Part shown: positions 25,529-33,314 of the stretch, piece by piece
How positions within the stretch are numbered: position 1 is the first letter of the stretch
Layout of the letters: each line of letters begins with the position of its first letter
Source of the DNA: an uncultured Oscillospiraceae bacterium
GTDB lineage: Bacteria > Bacillota > Clostridia > Oscillospirales > Oscillospiraceae
Direction of reading: 5' to 3'
Assembly (NCBI GenBank): GCA_947625285.1
Contig: CANQNS010000012.1
Location: 1-60,815, forward strand
Length of the DNA: 60,815 nt
Made by a program: the position numbers and the translations under genes
The notes under the pieces: model-generated
Database searches by the model: none
Told to the model about the DNA's origin: nothing
The model's input: the letters and a program-made list of their open reading frames with translations, nothing else

Positions 25529-26509
25529 TTAGAACAGCGGGCGGATGGGCTTGCTCCACAGCCCTCCGGGCCGCCGCTGGAAGTCATTTTTCTCCAGCAG
25601 CGTGATGGCCGCCGGGGTGAGCGCCGCGTCCCAGCGGACCTCCTTCGCGCTCAACCGCCGCCCTCTGTATACGGCCTCTCCCAGCAGCTGCGTTCCATAT
25701 CCCTTGCCCCGCTCCCCCTCCGGGATGCACATATCAAGGATGTACAGCGCCCGGCCCCTGACGCGGTAGGTCACGCTCCCCACCGGGCGGCCGCGGCTGG
25801 TCCCCGTTATGACGCCGCTTTCCGGCACATCGTCAGGCTCGAAGAGGGGCTCGAAGCACAGGCTGTAATCCTCCATGTACTCCCGGCTGAACCGGGCGCG
25901 CTCCAGCCGGTTCGGTCTGCCGTCCGGCAGGTGCGAGCTGTCGTTGACGTACACCGGGCGGAACAGGCCGTCGTCGTAGACGAGCTTCGTGACGGCGGTG
26001 TTGTCGCCGTAGCCGGCCTCTATGCCCAGCCGTGCCAGGAAGGAACGGATGGCGATGGCGTGGGATACCGCCGCGACGCGGCGGCCTTGCTCAGCCCGGA
26101 CGATGCGCGTCACGGCCCGCTCCATCCGCCGGCCGGCCTCTATTCTGGACTCTCCGCCCGGCAGACAGTAACCCTCGCTGTCCGCCAGCCACCGCTCTGT
26201 CTCTTGCGGGAATCGGGCCAGCAGCTCATGCCAGGACGCGTCCTCGAACACGCCCATGGACTGCTCGCGCAGCTCCGGGTCCGTGCGCACCGCGAGCCCC
26301 TTCGGCGCGGCGATGGCCAGCGCGGTCTTTTGGGCCCGAAGCAGGGGCGAGGCGTAGACCGCGTCCACCGGGACCGGCTCGAACCGCCGCCGCAGGAACG
26401 TCAACTGCTCCCGGCCCCGGGGCGTCAGGTCCGTGTTGGTTATGCCATGGGTCCGATTGGTGATGTTGCCCTCCGCCTCCCCGTGCCGCACCAGATACAG
26501 CTCAGTCAT
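25529..26509 (-). CDS. histidine phosphatase fused to a GNAT-type domain
   Basis: 326 residues. The N-terminal 200 are a histidine (phosphoglycerate-mutase-type) phosphatase with LVRHGEAEGN (nucleophile His), ASPLLRAQKTA, LREQSMG (acid Glu) and VSHAIAIR (second His). Residues about 225-326 resemble a GNAT acetyltransferase: LYILDMCIPEGERGKGYG carries the R-G-x-G-x-G acetyl-CoA loop, and a C-terminal helix-strand follows (ITLLEKNDFQRR). The phosphatase likely removes phosphate from a small sugar or nucleotide intermediate. The GNAT domain is short and could be partly degenerate. It overlaps the upstream TrpA-like gene by 8 bases and is the last gene of the nucleoside-type cluster. Confidence 0.85.
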   Translation of the reverse strand: MTELYLVRHGEAEGNITNRTHGITNTDLTPRGREQLTFLRRRFEPVPVDAVYASPLLRAQKTALAIAAPKGLAVRTDPELREQSMGVFEDASWHELLARFPQETERWLADSEGYCLPGGESRIEAGRRMERAVTRIVRAEQGRRVAAVSHAIAIRSFLARLGIEAGYGDNTAVTKLVYDDGLFRPVYVNDSSHLPDGRPNRLERARFSREYMEDYSLCFEPLFEPDDVPESGVITGTSRGRPVGSVTYRVRGRALYILDMCIPEGERGKGYGTQLLGEAVYRGRRLSAKEVRWDAALTPAAITLLEKNDFQRRPGGLWSKPIRPLF

Positions 26510-27227
26510 TGGCGGCCGCGAGGTAGGAGGTCAGCACGCGCCGGAGCTGGCTCTCATCGTCCGCCGCCTTCATCAGCACGCCGCCGATGAACGCGCCGTC
26601 CGCGCCGGCGGCCCGCACGTCCCGGATATCCTCCGGCGTGCGGATGCCCACGCTGGCGTAGATCCTGGCCGTGACGCCGTGCTCCCGGAGGTACCGCACG
26701 CCGTCGGCGTAGGAGTCGATGCCCGGCCGCTCCGCCTGGCCCGGCAGGGGACGCACCTGGTAGGCGATCACATTCGCGCCTCTGGCCTTCTCCACCTCGT
26801 CGTCCGGCAGATGGGACTGCACATACTCGGACACCTCCAGTCCCGCTTCCGCCATCCGCCGCTTCTCTTCCTCGCTCGCGCCGACGATGGTCAGGTTCCG
26901 GATATCGTTTTGCGCGCATACGTCCAGAACATGCTCCAGGCCAAGCTGGCGCACCGTGTCCCCGTACAGCATCAGGTATATCTTCATGTCGGGGAACCGG
27001 GCGTGGACCTGGCAGATGCCCTGCAGATAGCTCTCATAGTCCTGATTCGTCCGCAGGCAGTATGCCATCCGCTCCCGGATGCGCTGCTGCTCCAGATAGG
27101 GGTCTTTCGAGGGAACGTCCAGCTGGATGGCGCGGCAGCCGCAGGCGTGATACATCCGCGCATAGCGCAGCCCATCTTTGATGGTCGGATAGCCAAAGTT
27201 CAGGTAACAAACCAGCTCAAAACTCAT
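26502..27227 (-). CDS. TrpA-like TIM-barrel protein, paralogue 1
   Basis: A 241-residue protein of the tryptophan synthase alpha fold. The start FELVCYLNFGYPTIKDGL matches TrpA (fxTAGYP), and the phosphate-binding end SVGIRTPEDIRDVRAAGADG then FIGG corresponds to the GFGISxPEQV and GSAIV phosphate site. The catalytic region differs: IQLDVPSKDPYLEQQR aligns with LELGVPFSDPLADGP, so the TrpA Glu49 is Gln and Asp60 is Glu. No trpB lies nearby. I infer a phosphorylated substrate but a different reaction from indole release, possibly isomerase, aldolase or binding. It begins one base after the BtpA-like stop and overlaps the phosphatase gene. Confidence 0.8.
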   Translation of the reverse strand: MSFELVCYLNFGYPTIKDGLRYARMYHACGCRAIQLDVPSKDPYLEQQRIRERMAYCLRTNQDYESYLQGICQVHARFPDMKIYLMLYGDTVRQLGLEHVLDVCAQNDIRNLTIVGASEEEKRRMAEAGLEVSEYVQSHLPDDEVEKARGANVIAYQVRPLPGQAERPGIDSYADGVRYLREHGVTARIYASVGIRTPEDIRDVRAAGADGAFIGGVLMKAADDESQLRRVLTSYLAAAND

Positions 27228-27228
27228 C

Positions 27229-28029
27229 TCACATCTCCCGCGCTTCCTTTACCGCCCGCATCACTTCGCTGGTCAGCTCAAAGTCGATGGGGCCCATGAC
27301 GCTGCCGCCGCGCTTGAAAGCGGAGCCCACGATGGCCCCGTCGATCAGCGGCATCTGTTCGGCGGCGTTCTCCCCGGAGAAGCCGCTGCCCACCAGCAGG
27401 GGGATCTCCACCCACCGGCGCAGTTGACGCAGCACGTCGATGGGCGCGGCGGAGCCCGTGTGCGCCCCGGTGACGATGATGGCGTCCGCGCCGTTCTCCA
27501 CGGCCATCCGGGCGCTCTCCTCCACGGAGATGCCGGGCACCAGCATATGGGAATGCTTCACCTGCACGTCGCACAGCAGCTTGATGCTCTCCGCGCCAAG
27601 CTGTCTGCGCTTGCAGAGCACCTGCCGGGCGCTGGGCATGACGATCCCGGCGGCCGTCATCACCGCGTCCACGAACACCGGGACCCGGATGAAGTCGGCG
27701 CCCACCGCATAAGCGATGGTGAGACTGGCCTCCCAGTCGCAGAACGCCGCGTCCACGCCCATCGGGACGGATATCTCCTCCCGCACCAGCGCGCTGACGG
27801 CCGCCAGGGCCGCGAACTGCTCCGCGTCCATATGTACGCCAACAGGGTCGTCGTTCATATTCTCCACCATCACCGCGTCCACGCCGGCGCGCTCCAGCGT
27901 CCGGGCGTCCTCCAGCGCACGCCGCTTCACGGCCTGCATGCTGCCGCCGTACTTCGCCGTCCCCGGCAGGGGCAGGCAATGTACCATGCCGATGATGGGC
28001 TTTTTGTCAAATAGATCGCTCATGTTCAT
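27229..28029 (-). CDS. BtpA/SgcQ-family TIM-barrel protein
   Basis: A 266-residue protein with the BtpA-family opening KPIIGMVHCLPLPGTAKYGG, then VDAVMVENMNDDPV, ADFIRVPVFVDAVMT, ENGADAIIVTGAHTG and LLVGSGFSGENA. The fold is a predicted phosphate-binding TIM barrel. Family members include cyanobacterial BtpA (photosystem I accumulation) and E. coli SgcQ in a carbohydrate operon; I know of no firm biochemical function. Two in-frame ATGs two codons apart compete as start, neither with a strong ribosome binding site. It heads the last three genes of the cluster, after a 148-base gap. Confidence 0.85.
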   Translation of the reverse strand: MNMSDLFDKKPIIGMVHCLPLPGTAKYGGSMQAVKRRALEDARTLERAGVDAVMVENMNDDPVGVHMDAEQFAALAAVSALVREEISVPMGVDAAFCDWEASLTIAYAVGADFIRVPVFVDAVMTAAGIVMPSARQVLCKRRQLGAESIKLLCDVQVKHSHMLVPGISVEESARMAVENGADAIIVTGAHTGSAAPIDVLRQLRRWVEIPLLVGSGFSGENAAEQMPLIDGAIVGSAFKRGGSVMGPIDFELTSEVMRAVKEAREM

Positions 28030-28140
28030 TCACCATGCCGGGCGGGTCCGGCAAGAGTCCAAGGGAAAATACCACCGCAGGATTTGTACTTTCCCCTTTG
28101 CGCGCCCAGAGAGCGCGGCGGGCTGTCCCGGATAAGCGAA

Positions 28141-28172
28141 AGCAGAGCGGAAGTCCGGCTCCCGCTCTGCTC
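28141..28172 (-). terminator. hairpin within the catabolic cluster
   Basis: On the minus strand GCAGAGCGG-type arms (AGCAGAGCGGGAG... / ...CCGCTCTGCT) close a stem followed by TTCGCTT. It lies just after the isochorismatase-type gene and may reduce read-through into the last three genes. The T-tract is poor. Confidence 0.5.
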
Positions 28173-28177
28173 TGCTC

Positions 28178-28747
28178 TCAAGACAGGCCCTGCGCGGCCA
28201 TCTCTATGAATCGGTCCGCTGTCACGGCTTTCGCCGTGTACTTATTGATGTCCTCACAGTGGAAACGGTTCAGCTCCTCCGTATTGGTGCTGACACAGTC
28301 GCTGATCAGAAACGTGTGGTAGTCCCGCATGGAGGCGTCGGTGGCCGTGGCGCGCACACAGCAGTTGGTCTTGGTGCCGATGACCGCCACCGTATCGACC
28401 CCCCACGCTTCCAGCAGGTCCTCCAGCTCCGTGCGAAAGAAACCGCTGGCGCGGGTCTTTTTCACCACCGTGTCCTCCGGCAGCACCGGAAGGCGCGCAT
28501 CCAGCTCCTCGCCGCCGGTGCCCTCCACGCAGCACATCCGCAGCCGCAGGTCCGGGTTCTGCCTGGCGGCATCCTCCCGGGACATGACCTGCTGGATGTA
28601 TACGATCTTCGCTCCCAGCTCACGCATCCTGTCGATGAATCGGACGCAGCGGGGCATCATCTGTCCGGTGGTCTCATAATAGATCTTCCCGTCGGGCCGC
28701 GTAAAATCGTTCACCAGGTCCACGACGAGGACCGCTGTCTTTCCCAT
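28178..28747 (-). CDS. isochorismatase-family cysteine hydrolase
   Basis: A 189-residue hydrolase. The catalytic triad is visible: Asp in VLVVDLVNDF, Lys in VVKKTRASGF and the Cys before Val in GTKTNCCVRATATDA. Relatives include nicotinamidase, N-carbamoylsarcosine amidase and the RutB ureidoacrylate hydrolase of pyrimidine breakdown. Within this nucleoside-type cluster a role in opening or deamidating the released base is plausible but not shown. ATG is preceded by AAGGAGAG, 10 bases after the alcohol dehydrogenase stop. Confidence 0.9.
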   Translation of the reverse strand: MGKTAVLVVDLVNDFTRPDGKIYYETTGQMMPRCVRFIDRMRELGAKIVYIQQVMSREDAARQNPDLRLRMCCVEGTGGEELDARLPVLPEDTVVKKTRASGFFRTELEDLLEAWGVDTVAVIGTKTNCCVRATATDASMRDYHTFLISDCVSTNTEELNRFHCEDINKYTAKAVTADRFIEMAAQGLS

Positions 28748-28757
28748 TGCTCTCTCC

Positions 28758-29951
28758 TTACAGGCAGTTGTTGAGGATCTCCACGATGTTCGCCCGGTTC
28801 AGGGGCACGAAGCAGTTGTTCATGGCGGCGCCGAAGGTGTTCATGATGTGATCCGCCATCTCGCCAAAGTGCTCATCGGTGATCTCCACGCCCTCGATCT
28901 GACTGAAGCGAGAGGGCATATCCATGTACTTGAGGTATTCGGCCGTCTTTTCAATGCCGATCTCGGCAAGCTGCTTGTCGGTCTTTCCCTCCGGGTCCAC
29001 GCCCCACACATTCACCGCATACTCGCGGAACTTGGGCATGGTGCTCTCAAACTGGGCGCAGTAGCGCAGCCAGGGGATGGTGATGACGGCCAGGCCGACG
29101 CCATGGGTGATGTCGTAGTACGCGCTGACCTCATGCTCGATCATATGGGAGGACCACATGATGTCGAACCCCTTGCCGATGACGCCCGTCAGCGCCCACA
29201 CGCTGGTGAGCAGCAGATTGGCCCGGGCGTTGTAGTTCTCCGGCTCATCATAGGCGATGTGTCCATAGTGGAAGGCGGTCTTCAGCATGGCCTCGCAGTG
29301 GCGGTTCTGATAGTAGGCGGTGGGGTCGTTGTTGAAGTAGTACTCGAACACATGGGAGATGATGTCGGTGACGCCCGCGGCGGTCTGGTTCCTGGGCAGC
29401 GTGAACAGGTTCTCCGGGTCGAGCACGGCGATCCTGGGCCGCATATCGGCGGTGCTGAAGCCCAGCTTCTCGTTGGTCTCCGGGTTGGAGATGACGGCGC
29501 TGGTATCCATCTCCGAGCCGGTGGCCGCGATCGTGGTGACGACCACCACCGGGAGCACCTTCACGCTGCCGGGGTTGGCCTTGCCCACGGCAAAGTCCCA
29601 CACGTCGCCGTCATAGTTGACGCCGGCGGCGATGGCCTTGCCGCAGTCAAAGCAGCTGCCGCCGCCCACAGCCAGCACGACCTCTATGCCGTGCTCACGG
29701 CACATGGCGATGCCCTTGCGGACCAGATCCACCTTGGGGTTGGGCTGCACGCCGGGCAGCTCCCAGAAGGTGAAGCCGTTGTTTTGCAGCATGGCCGTCA
29801 CCTGGTCATACAGCCCGGTGCGCTTGATGCTGCCGCCGCCGTATACGAACAGGACCTTCTTCCCGTAGGCCGCCATGGGCTCCGGGAGGTTTTGCAGCTG
29901 TCCCTTGCCGAACAGGATCTTGGTCGGTACGCACATCGTGATATTGTTCAT
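28758..29951 (-). CDS. iron-containing alcohol dehydrogenase (butanol dehydrogenase type)
   Basis: A 397-residue group III NAD(P)H-dependent alcohol dehydrogenase. The cofactor loop is VLAVGGGSCFDCGKAIA. The metal ligands are Asp and His in GVTDIISHVFEYYF and two His in HMIEHEVSAYYDITHGVGLA. It begins like YqhD/BdhA enzymes (PTKILFGKGQ). Such enzymes reduce aldehydes to alcohols or work in reverse. In this cluster it may dispose of an aldehyde made by an aldol cleavage, as alcohol dehydrogenases do for lactaldehyde in deoxy-sugar pathways. ATG follows GAAAGGATG. Confidence 0.94.
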   Translation of the reverse strand: MNNITMCVPTKILFGKGQLQNLPEPMAAYGKKVLFVYGGGSIKRTGLYDQVTAMLQNNGFTFWELPGVQPNPKVDLVRKGIAMCREHGIEVVLAVGGGSCFDCGKAIAAGVNYDGDVWDFAVGKANPGSVKVLPVVVVTTIAATGSEMDTSAVISNPETNEKLGFSTADMRPRIAVLDPENLFTLPRNQTAAGVTDIISHVFEYYFNNDPTAYYQNRHCEAMLKTAFHYGHIAYDEPENYNARANLLLTSVWALTGVIGKGFDIMWSSHMIEHEVSAYYDITHGVGLAVITIPWLRYCAQFESTMPKFREYAVNVWGVDPEGKTDKQLAEIGIEKTAEYLKYMDMPSRFSQIEGVEITDEHFGEMADHIMNTFGAAMNNCFVPLNRANIVEILNNCL

Positions 29952-29985
29952 AGTCTTTTCATCCTTTCAAAAAATAGATCTCGTT

Positions 29986-30717
29986 TTAATCCTCGCCGTG
30001 AGCGGCTCTGTGCAGAGCGGAGACCGTCTGGAGCAGCGCGGCTTCGTCGTCGAAGTGGTTCATGAAGCTGGACCCCAGGAACACGCCCTCGGCTCCCGCC
30101 CGGCGTATGCGCGCCACATCCTCCGGCGTGCGGATGCCCACGCCGCAGTAGATGGGCAGCTTCACGCCCCGCTGCTTCAGATAGCGGATGCACTTGTCCA
30201 GCGTGTCGCAGCCCTCGCGGAAGACCGTGTCCTTCCCCGGCTTGGAAGCCAGATACACCAGCCCCTTGTCCAGACGCAGGGCGAACTGCACCTGCTCCTC
30301 GGGCATATCGAACCCGATGGCCGCGGACAGGCCGATGCCGCTGTCTATCGCCGCCTGGTTCAGTTCCTCGTCCATGCCCACGCCCAGCAGGCACTCCATG
30401 CCGCTGTCCCGGTAGAATCTGGCGTAGTTCTCCCAGCCGATCCTGCGGATGGTATCGCCGCTGACCAGGTTCACCGTCATGCTCTGGGGATGGCTCGCCT
30501 TGAACTGGCCGATCCGCTCCAGATACGTGTCATAGTCGCCGCACTGCCACAGGGCGTACAGCATCGCCGCGCCGATGTGGACCGGCTCGTACACCGGCTC
30601 CGGGTAGGGCAGGCTGATCTCAATGCCGTCGCAGCCGCCCCGCAGGTAAAGCTCCGCGATCTCCATGCTTCGCTCCAGCGACGGGTAGCCCGTAGGCAGA
30701 TAACACATTAGTTTCAT
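29986..30717 (-). CDS. TrpA-like TIM-barrel protein, paralogue 2
   Basis: A 243-residue relative of tryptophan synthase alpha and of paralogue 1. It opens with KLMCYLPTGYPSLERSME and ends in the phosphate-site motif GVGIRTPEDVARIRRAGAEG then FLGSS. IEISLPYPEPVYEPVHIG aligns with the TrpA active site: the Glu49 equivalent is kept but Asp60 is Glu, and the indole-binding FSDP becomes YPEP. It may therefore retain a lyase or aldolase-type chemistry on a phosphorylated substrate. It sits between the PfkB kinase and the alcohol dehydrogenase, a logical place for a cleavage step that yields an aldehyde. No trpB is present. Confidence 0.82.
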   Translation of the reverse strand: MKLMCYLPTGYPSLERSMEIAELYLRGGCDGIEISLPYPEPVYEPVHIGAAMLYALWQCGDYDTYLERIGQFKASHPQSMTVNLVSGDTIRRIGWENYARFYRDSGMECLLGVGMDEELNQAAIDSGIGLSAAIGFDMPEEQVQFALRLDKGLVYLASKPGKDTVFREGCDTLDKCIRYLKQRGVKLPIYCGVGIRTPEDVARIRRAGAEGVFLGSSFMNHFDDEAALLQTVSALHRAAHGED

Positions 30718-30776
30718 TGCATCGCTCCTTCCTTGTACTCGTAGGTGATATCGTCAACGTGCCGCCGGAGCCGGTG

Positions 30777-31718
30777 TTACCGGGCGGCGTCCGCTCTCGC
30801 GGCATATCGCGCCAGCAGCCGGGTCTCGTCCGGCGAGCCCGTGATGCAGCCCAGCTGCTCGATGATGAACGATGAGGCCGTCGCGCCCAGCTTCGCGCAT
30901 TCCAGCGGGGCCATCCCCCTGGCCCAGCCGTAGAGGAACCCGGCCACAAAGCCGTCGCCCGCGCCGGTGCAGTCGGTCACGCGCTCTGCCGCCGTGGGCG
31001 GCAGCCGGACGCCCTGCGCGTCCTCCCGGGTGCCCAGCCAGATACCGTCGCTCCCCTTCGTCACGGCTACCGCCTCGGCGCGCCCTTTCCGGCCCAGGAG
31101 CTGCCGGATGTCCTCCAGGCCCAGCACTTGCTCCAGGATCTGCCGCTCATATTCGTTGCAGAACAGCAGCCTGGCCCGGGGGACGATCCGGCGCAGCAGT
31201 TCGTCCGAGAAGATGATCCGGTCCGAGCGCATGGAGAAGGCAAAGGGCGTGCCGTTTTTCTCCAGCTTCTCCGCAAAGGCGTCCACGTTCTGCTTGCTGT
31301 CCATGGAAAACACGGCCAGCTTTGCCGTTCGGAACACCTCGTCGGGCATATCGCAGGCGGGTATCTTACCGAAGTCGCCGCCCAGGATCGTCAGCCGCCG
31401 CTTGCTCTCGTCCTCGATGATATACGCCGTGGCCTTGCCGTCCATCACCTTCACGAACCGGGTGTCCACGCCCACGCTCTCCAGCTCCGTCAGGGCCGTG
31501 AGGCCGTAGGCGCTGTCCGTGGAGGTGAGGATGGCGCAGCGTCCCGCGCCCAGCTTCGCCATGCTGTAGACGATGTTCATCCCCGTCCCGCCAAAAAACA
31601 GCCTGTCAAAGTCGTTGTTCTGGATGTAGATGGTCTCGTCGTTGTCAGGGATGCGGTCTACCTTGAGGATGTAGTGCGTGGAGGCGTTGCCCAGCACCAG
31701 AAAATCATACGGCTCCAT
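30777..31718 (-). CDS. PfkB-family sugar or nucleoside kinase
   Basis: A 313-residue ribokinase-fold kinase. The substrate-side motif FFGGTGMNIVYSMAKLG and the catalytic motif VTDCTGAGDGFVAGFLYGW (base Asp in GAGD) are both intact, so activity is expected. Substrates in the family include ribose, fructose phosphates, adenosine, inosine and pseudouridine. Here it follows the nucleoside phosphorylase genes, overlapping by 14 bases, so a sugar, sugar 1-phosphate or nucleoside is likely. I chose the ATG (MEPYDF) with GGGAGGCGGGTC upstream; the longer frame adds nine residues. Confidence 0.9.
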   Translation of the reverse strand: MEPYDFLVLGNASTHYILKVDRIPDNDETIYIQNNDFDRLFFGGTGMNIVYSMAKLGAGRCAILTSTDSAYGLTALTELESVGVDTRFVKVMDGKATAYIIEDESKRRLTILGGDFGKIPACDMPDEVFRTAKLAVFSMDSKQNVDAFAEKLEKNGTPFAFSMRSDRIIFSDELLRRIVPRARLLFCNEYERQILEQVLGLEDIRQLLGRKGRAEAVAVTKGSDGIWLGTREDAQGVRLPPTAAERVTDCTGAGDGFVAGFLYGWARGMAPLECAKLGATASSFIIEQLGCITGSPDETRLLARYAARADAAR

Positions 31719-32514
31719 GACCCGCCTCCCCGTACTTCCCGGCAAAGCGGACGATACCCTCCAGCGAAACGGTACACAGGGCGTCCTCCATCTGTTTGAG
31801 CCGGGCCGGATCGGTGTGCATCATCTTCCGATTCCGGTCCATGACGACCGTCGCCAGACACAGCGACCCCACGGTGACGCCCATAAGATCGCCCACCTTG
31901 ATGAGCGCCGCCGACTCGAAATCCATGAACTTGAGCCCATAGTACCTGCCCCAAGCCTGATACTCCTCCACGGTGGTATAGCTGGGCATCGTCTGCCGGC
32001 GCTTTTCACCGAATTTGGTGATGGACAAAAACGGCATGCCGCCGTTGCTGCTCTGGACGATGCCGGTCACGGAGGGGAAGCCCATATCGGCCACCGCCTC
32101 CTCCAGACAGGACACCAGCCGGCTGTCCACCCGCGCCGGGTACTCCTCCGGCGCGTACTGCAGGCTCACCTGATCCGTAGCCATACCGGCCCGGGCGATG
32201 AGGAACTTGCCGAAATCGTTGTCGTCGAAGGGCGCGGCGGTGCCCATGCGGACGATCACCTTCGCCCCGCAGTCCACCAGCTCCTCCAGCATCTCGATGG
32301 CGGAGGGCGTGCCCATGCCCGTGGAGCTGACGGTCACCCGAACGCCCTTGTAAAGCCCGGTATAGGTGTTGTACGCACGGCTGAAGGCGATGTGCCGCGC
32401 CTGCTCCAGATGCCCGGACATCATCTCCGCCCGCCAGGGGTCGCCGGAGACCACTACATACTCGGCCACATCCTCCGGCGTCAGCTTGGAATACAGCGTC
32501 TTTCCGTTTACCAT
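31705..32514 (-). CDS. nucleoside phosphorylase (uridine phosphorylase type), copy B
   Basis: A 269-residue member of the NP-I family. The phosphate-binding GDPWRAEMM, the loop VSSTGMGTPSAIEML, the phosphate-contact Arg in VIVRMGTAAPF and the ribose-contact MDFESAAL are all present. The enzyme should split a nucleoside with phosphate into base and sugar 1-phosphate. The uridine-specific QERYD-type motif of E. coli Udp is not evident, so the base is uncertain. It is a tandem duplicate of the upstream gene (32516-33313), differing mainly in the substrate-side segments around VSLQYAPEEYPARVD and the C-terminus. Confidence 0.9.
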   Translation of the reverse strand: MVNGKTLYSKLTPEDVAEYVVVSGDPWRAEMMSGHLEQARHIAFSRAYNTYTGLYKGVRVTVSSTGMGTPSAIEMLEELVDCGAKVIVRMGTAAPFDDNDFGKFLIARAGMATDQVSLQYAPEEYPARVDSRLVSCLEEAVADMGFPSVTGIVQSSNGGMPFLSITKFGEKRRQTMPSYTTVEEYQAWGRYYGLKFMDFESAALIKVGDLMGVTVGSLCLATVVMDRNRKMMHTDPARLKQMEDALCTVSLEGIVRFAGKYGEAGHGAV

Positions 32515-32515
32515 C

Positions 32516-33313
32516 TTACCGCCCCTTTCCGTATCGCTCGTTGTACAGCCACGCGCCGTCCAGCGCGACGGTGCAAAGAGCGTCCTCCATCTGTTTGAGC
32601 CGGGCCGGATCGGTGTGCATCATCTTCCGGTCCCGGTCCATGATGACCGTCGCCAGGCACAGCGACCCCACGGTGACGCCCATGAGGCAGCCCACCTTGA
32701 TGAGCGCGGCCGACTCCATATCCATGAAGCGGAGGCCGTAAGCGCGGCCCCACGCCTGCTGCTCCTGGATCGTCTCATAGCGGGGCAGCATCCGCCGCCG
32801 CTTTTCACCGAATTTGGTGATGGACATGGACGGCCCGCCGCCGCCGGAGCTGTGCACGATGCCGGTCACGGAGGGGAACCCTCGCCCGGCCACCGCATCC
32901 TCCAGACAGGACACCAGCCGATCGTCCACGATCACCGGATAGTTGGCCGGCGCGTAGTGGATGCTCACATCGTCGCAGGCCATGCCGGAATCCGCGATGA
33001 GGAATTTGCCGAAATCGCCGTCGTCATAGGGCGCGGCGGTGCCCATGCGGACGATCACCTTCGCCCCGCAGTCCACCAGCTCCTCCAGCATCTCAATGGC
33101 GGAGGGCGCGCCCATGCCGGTGGAGCTGACGGTCACCCGCAGGCCCCGGTAGTCCCCGGTATAGGTGTTGAACTCACGGCTGAAGGCGATGTGCCGGGCG
33201 TTTTCCAGGTGCCTGGACATCATCTCCGCCCGCCAGGGGTCGCCGGAGATCACCACATATTCGGACACATCCTCCGGCGCCAGCTTGGAATACAGTGTTT
33301 TTCCATTTACCAT
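32516..33313 (-). CDS. nucleoside phosphorylase (uridine phosphorylase type), copy A
   Basis: A 265-residue protein starting MVNGKTLYSKLAPEDVSEY, almost the same as copy B, with the same catalytic set: GDPWRAEMM, VSSTGMGAPSAIEML, VIVRMGTAAPY and MDMESAAL. One base separates its stop from the copy B start. The two may have different substrates or form mixed hexamers. It directly follows the ABC permease gene, linking import to phosphorolysis. Confidence 0.9.
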   Translation of the reverse strand: MVNGKTLYSKLAPEDVSEYVVISGDPWRAEMMSRHLENARHIAFSREFNTYTGDYRGLRVTVSSTGMGAPSAIEMLEELVDCGAKVIVRMGTAAPYDDGDFGKFLIADSGMACDDVSIHYAPANYPVIVDDRLVSCLEDAVAGRGFPSVTGIVHSSGGGGPSMSITKFGEKRRRMLPRYETIQEQQAWGRAYGLRFMDMESAALIKVGCLMGVTVGSLCLATVIMDRDRKMMHTDPARLKQMEDALCTVALDGAWLYNERYGKGR

Positions 33314-33314
33314 T

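Noticed and set aside
26502-30717. Tryptophan biosynthesis genes
   Set aside because: Two trpA-like genes occur but there is no trpB, trpC, trpD or trpE, and key catalytic residues differ.
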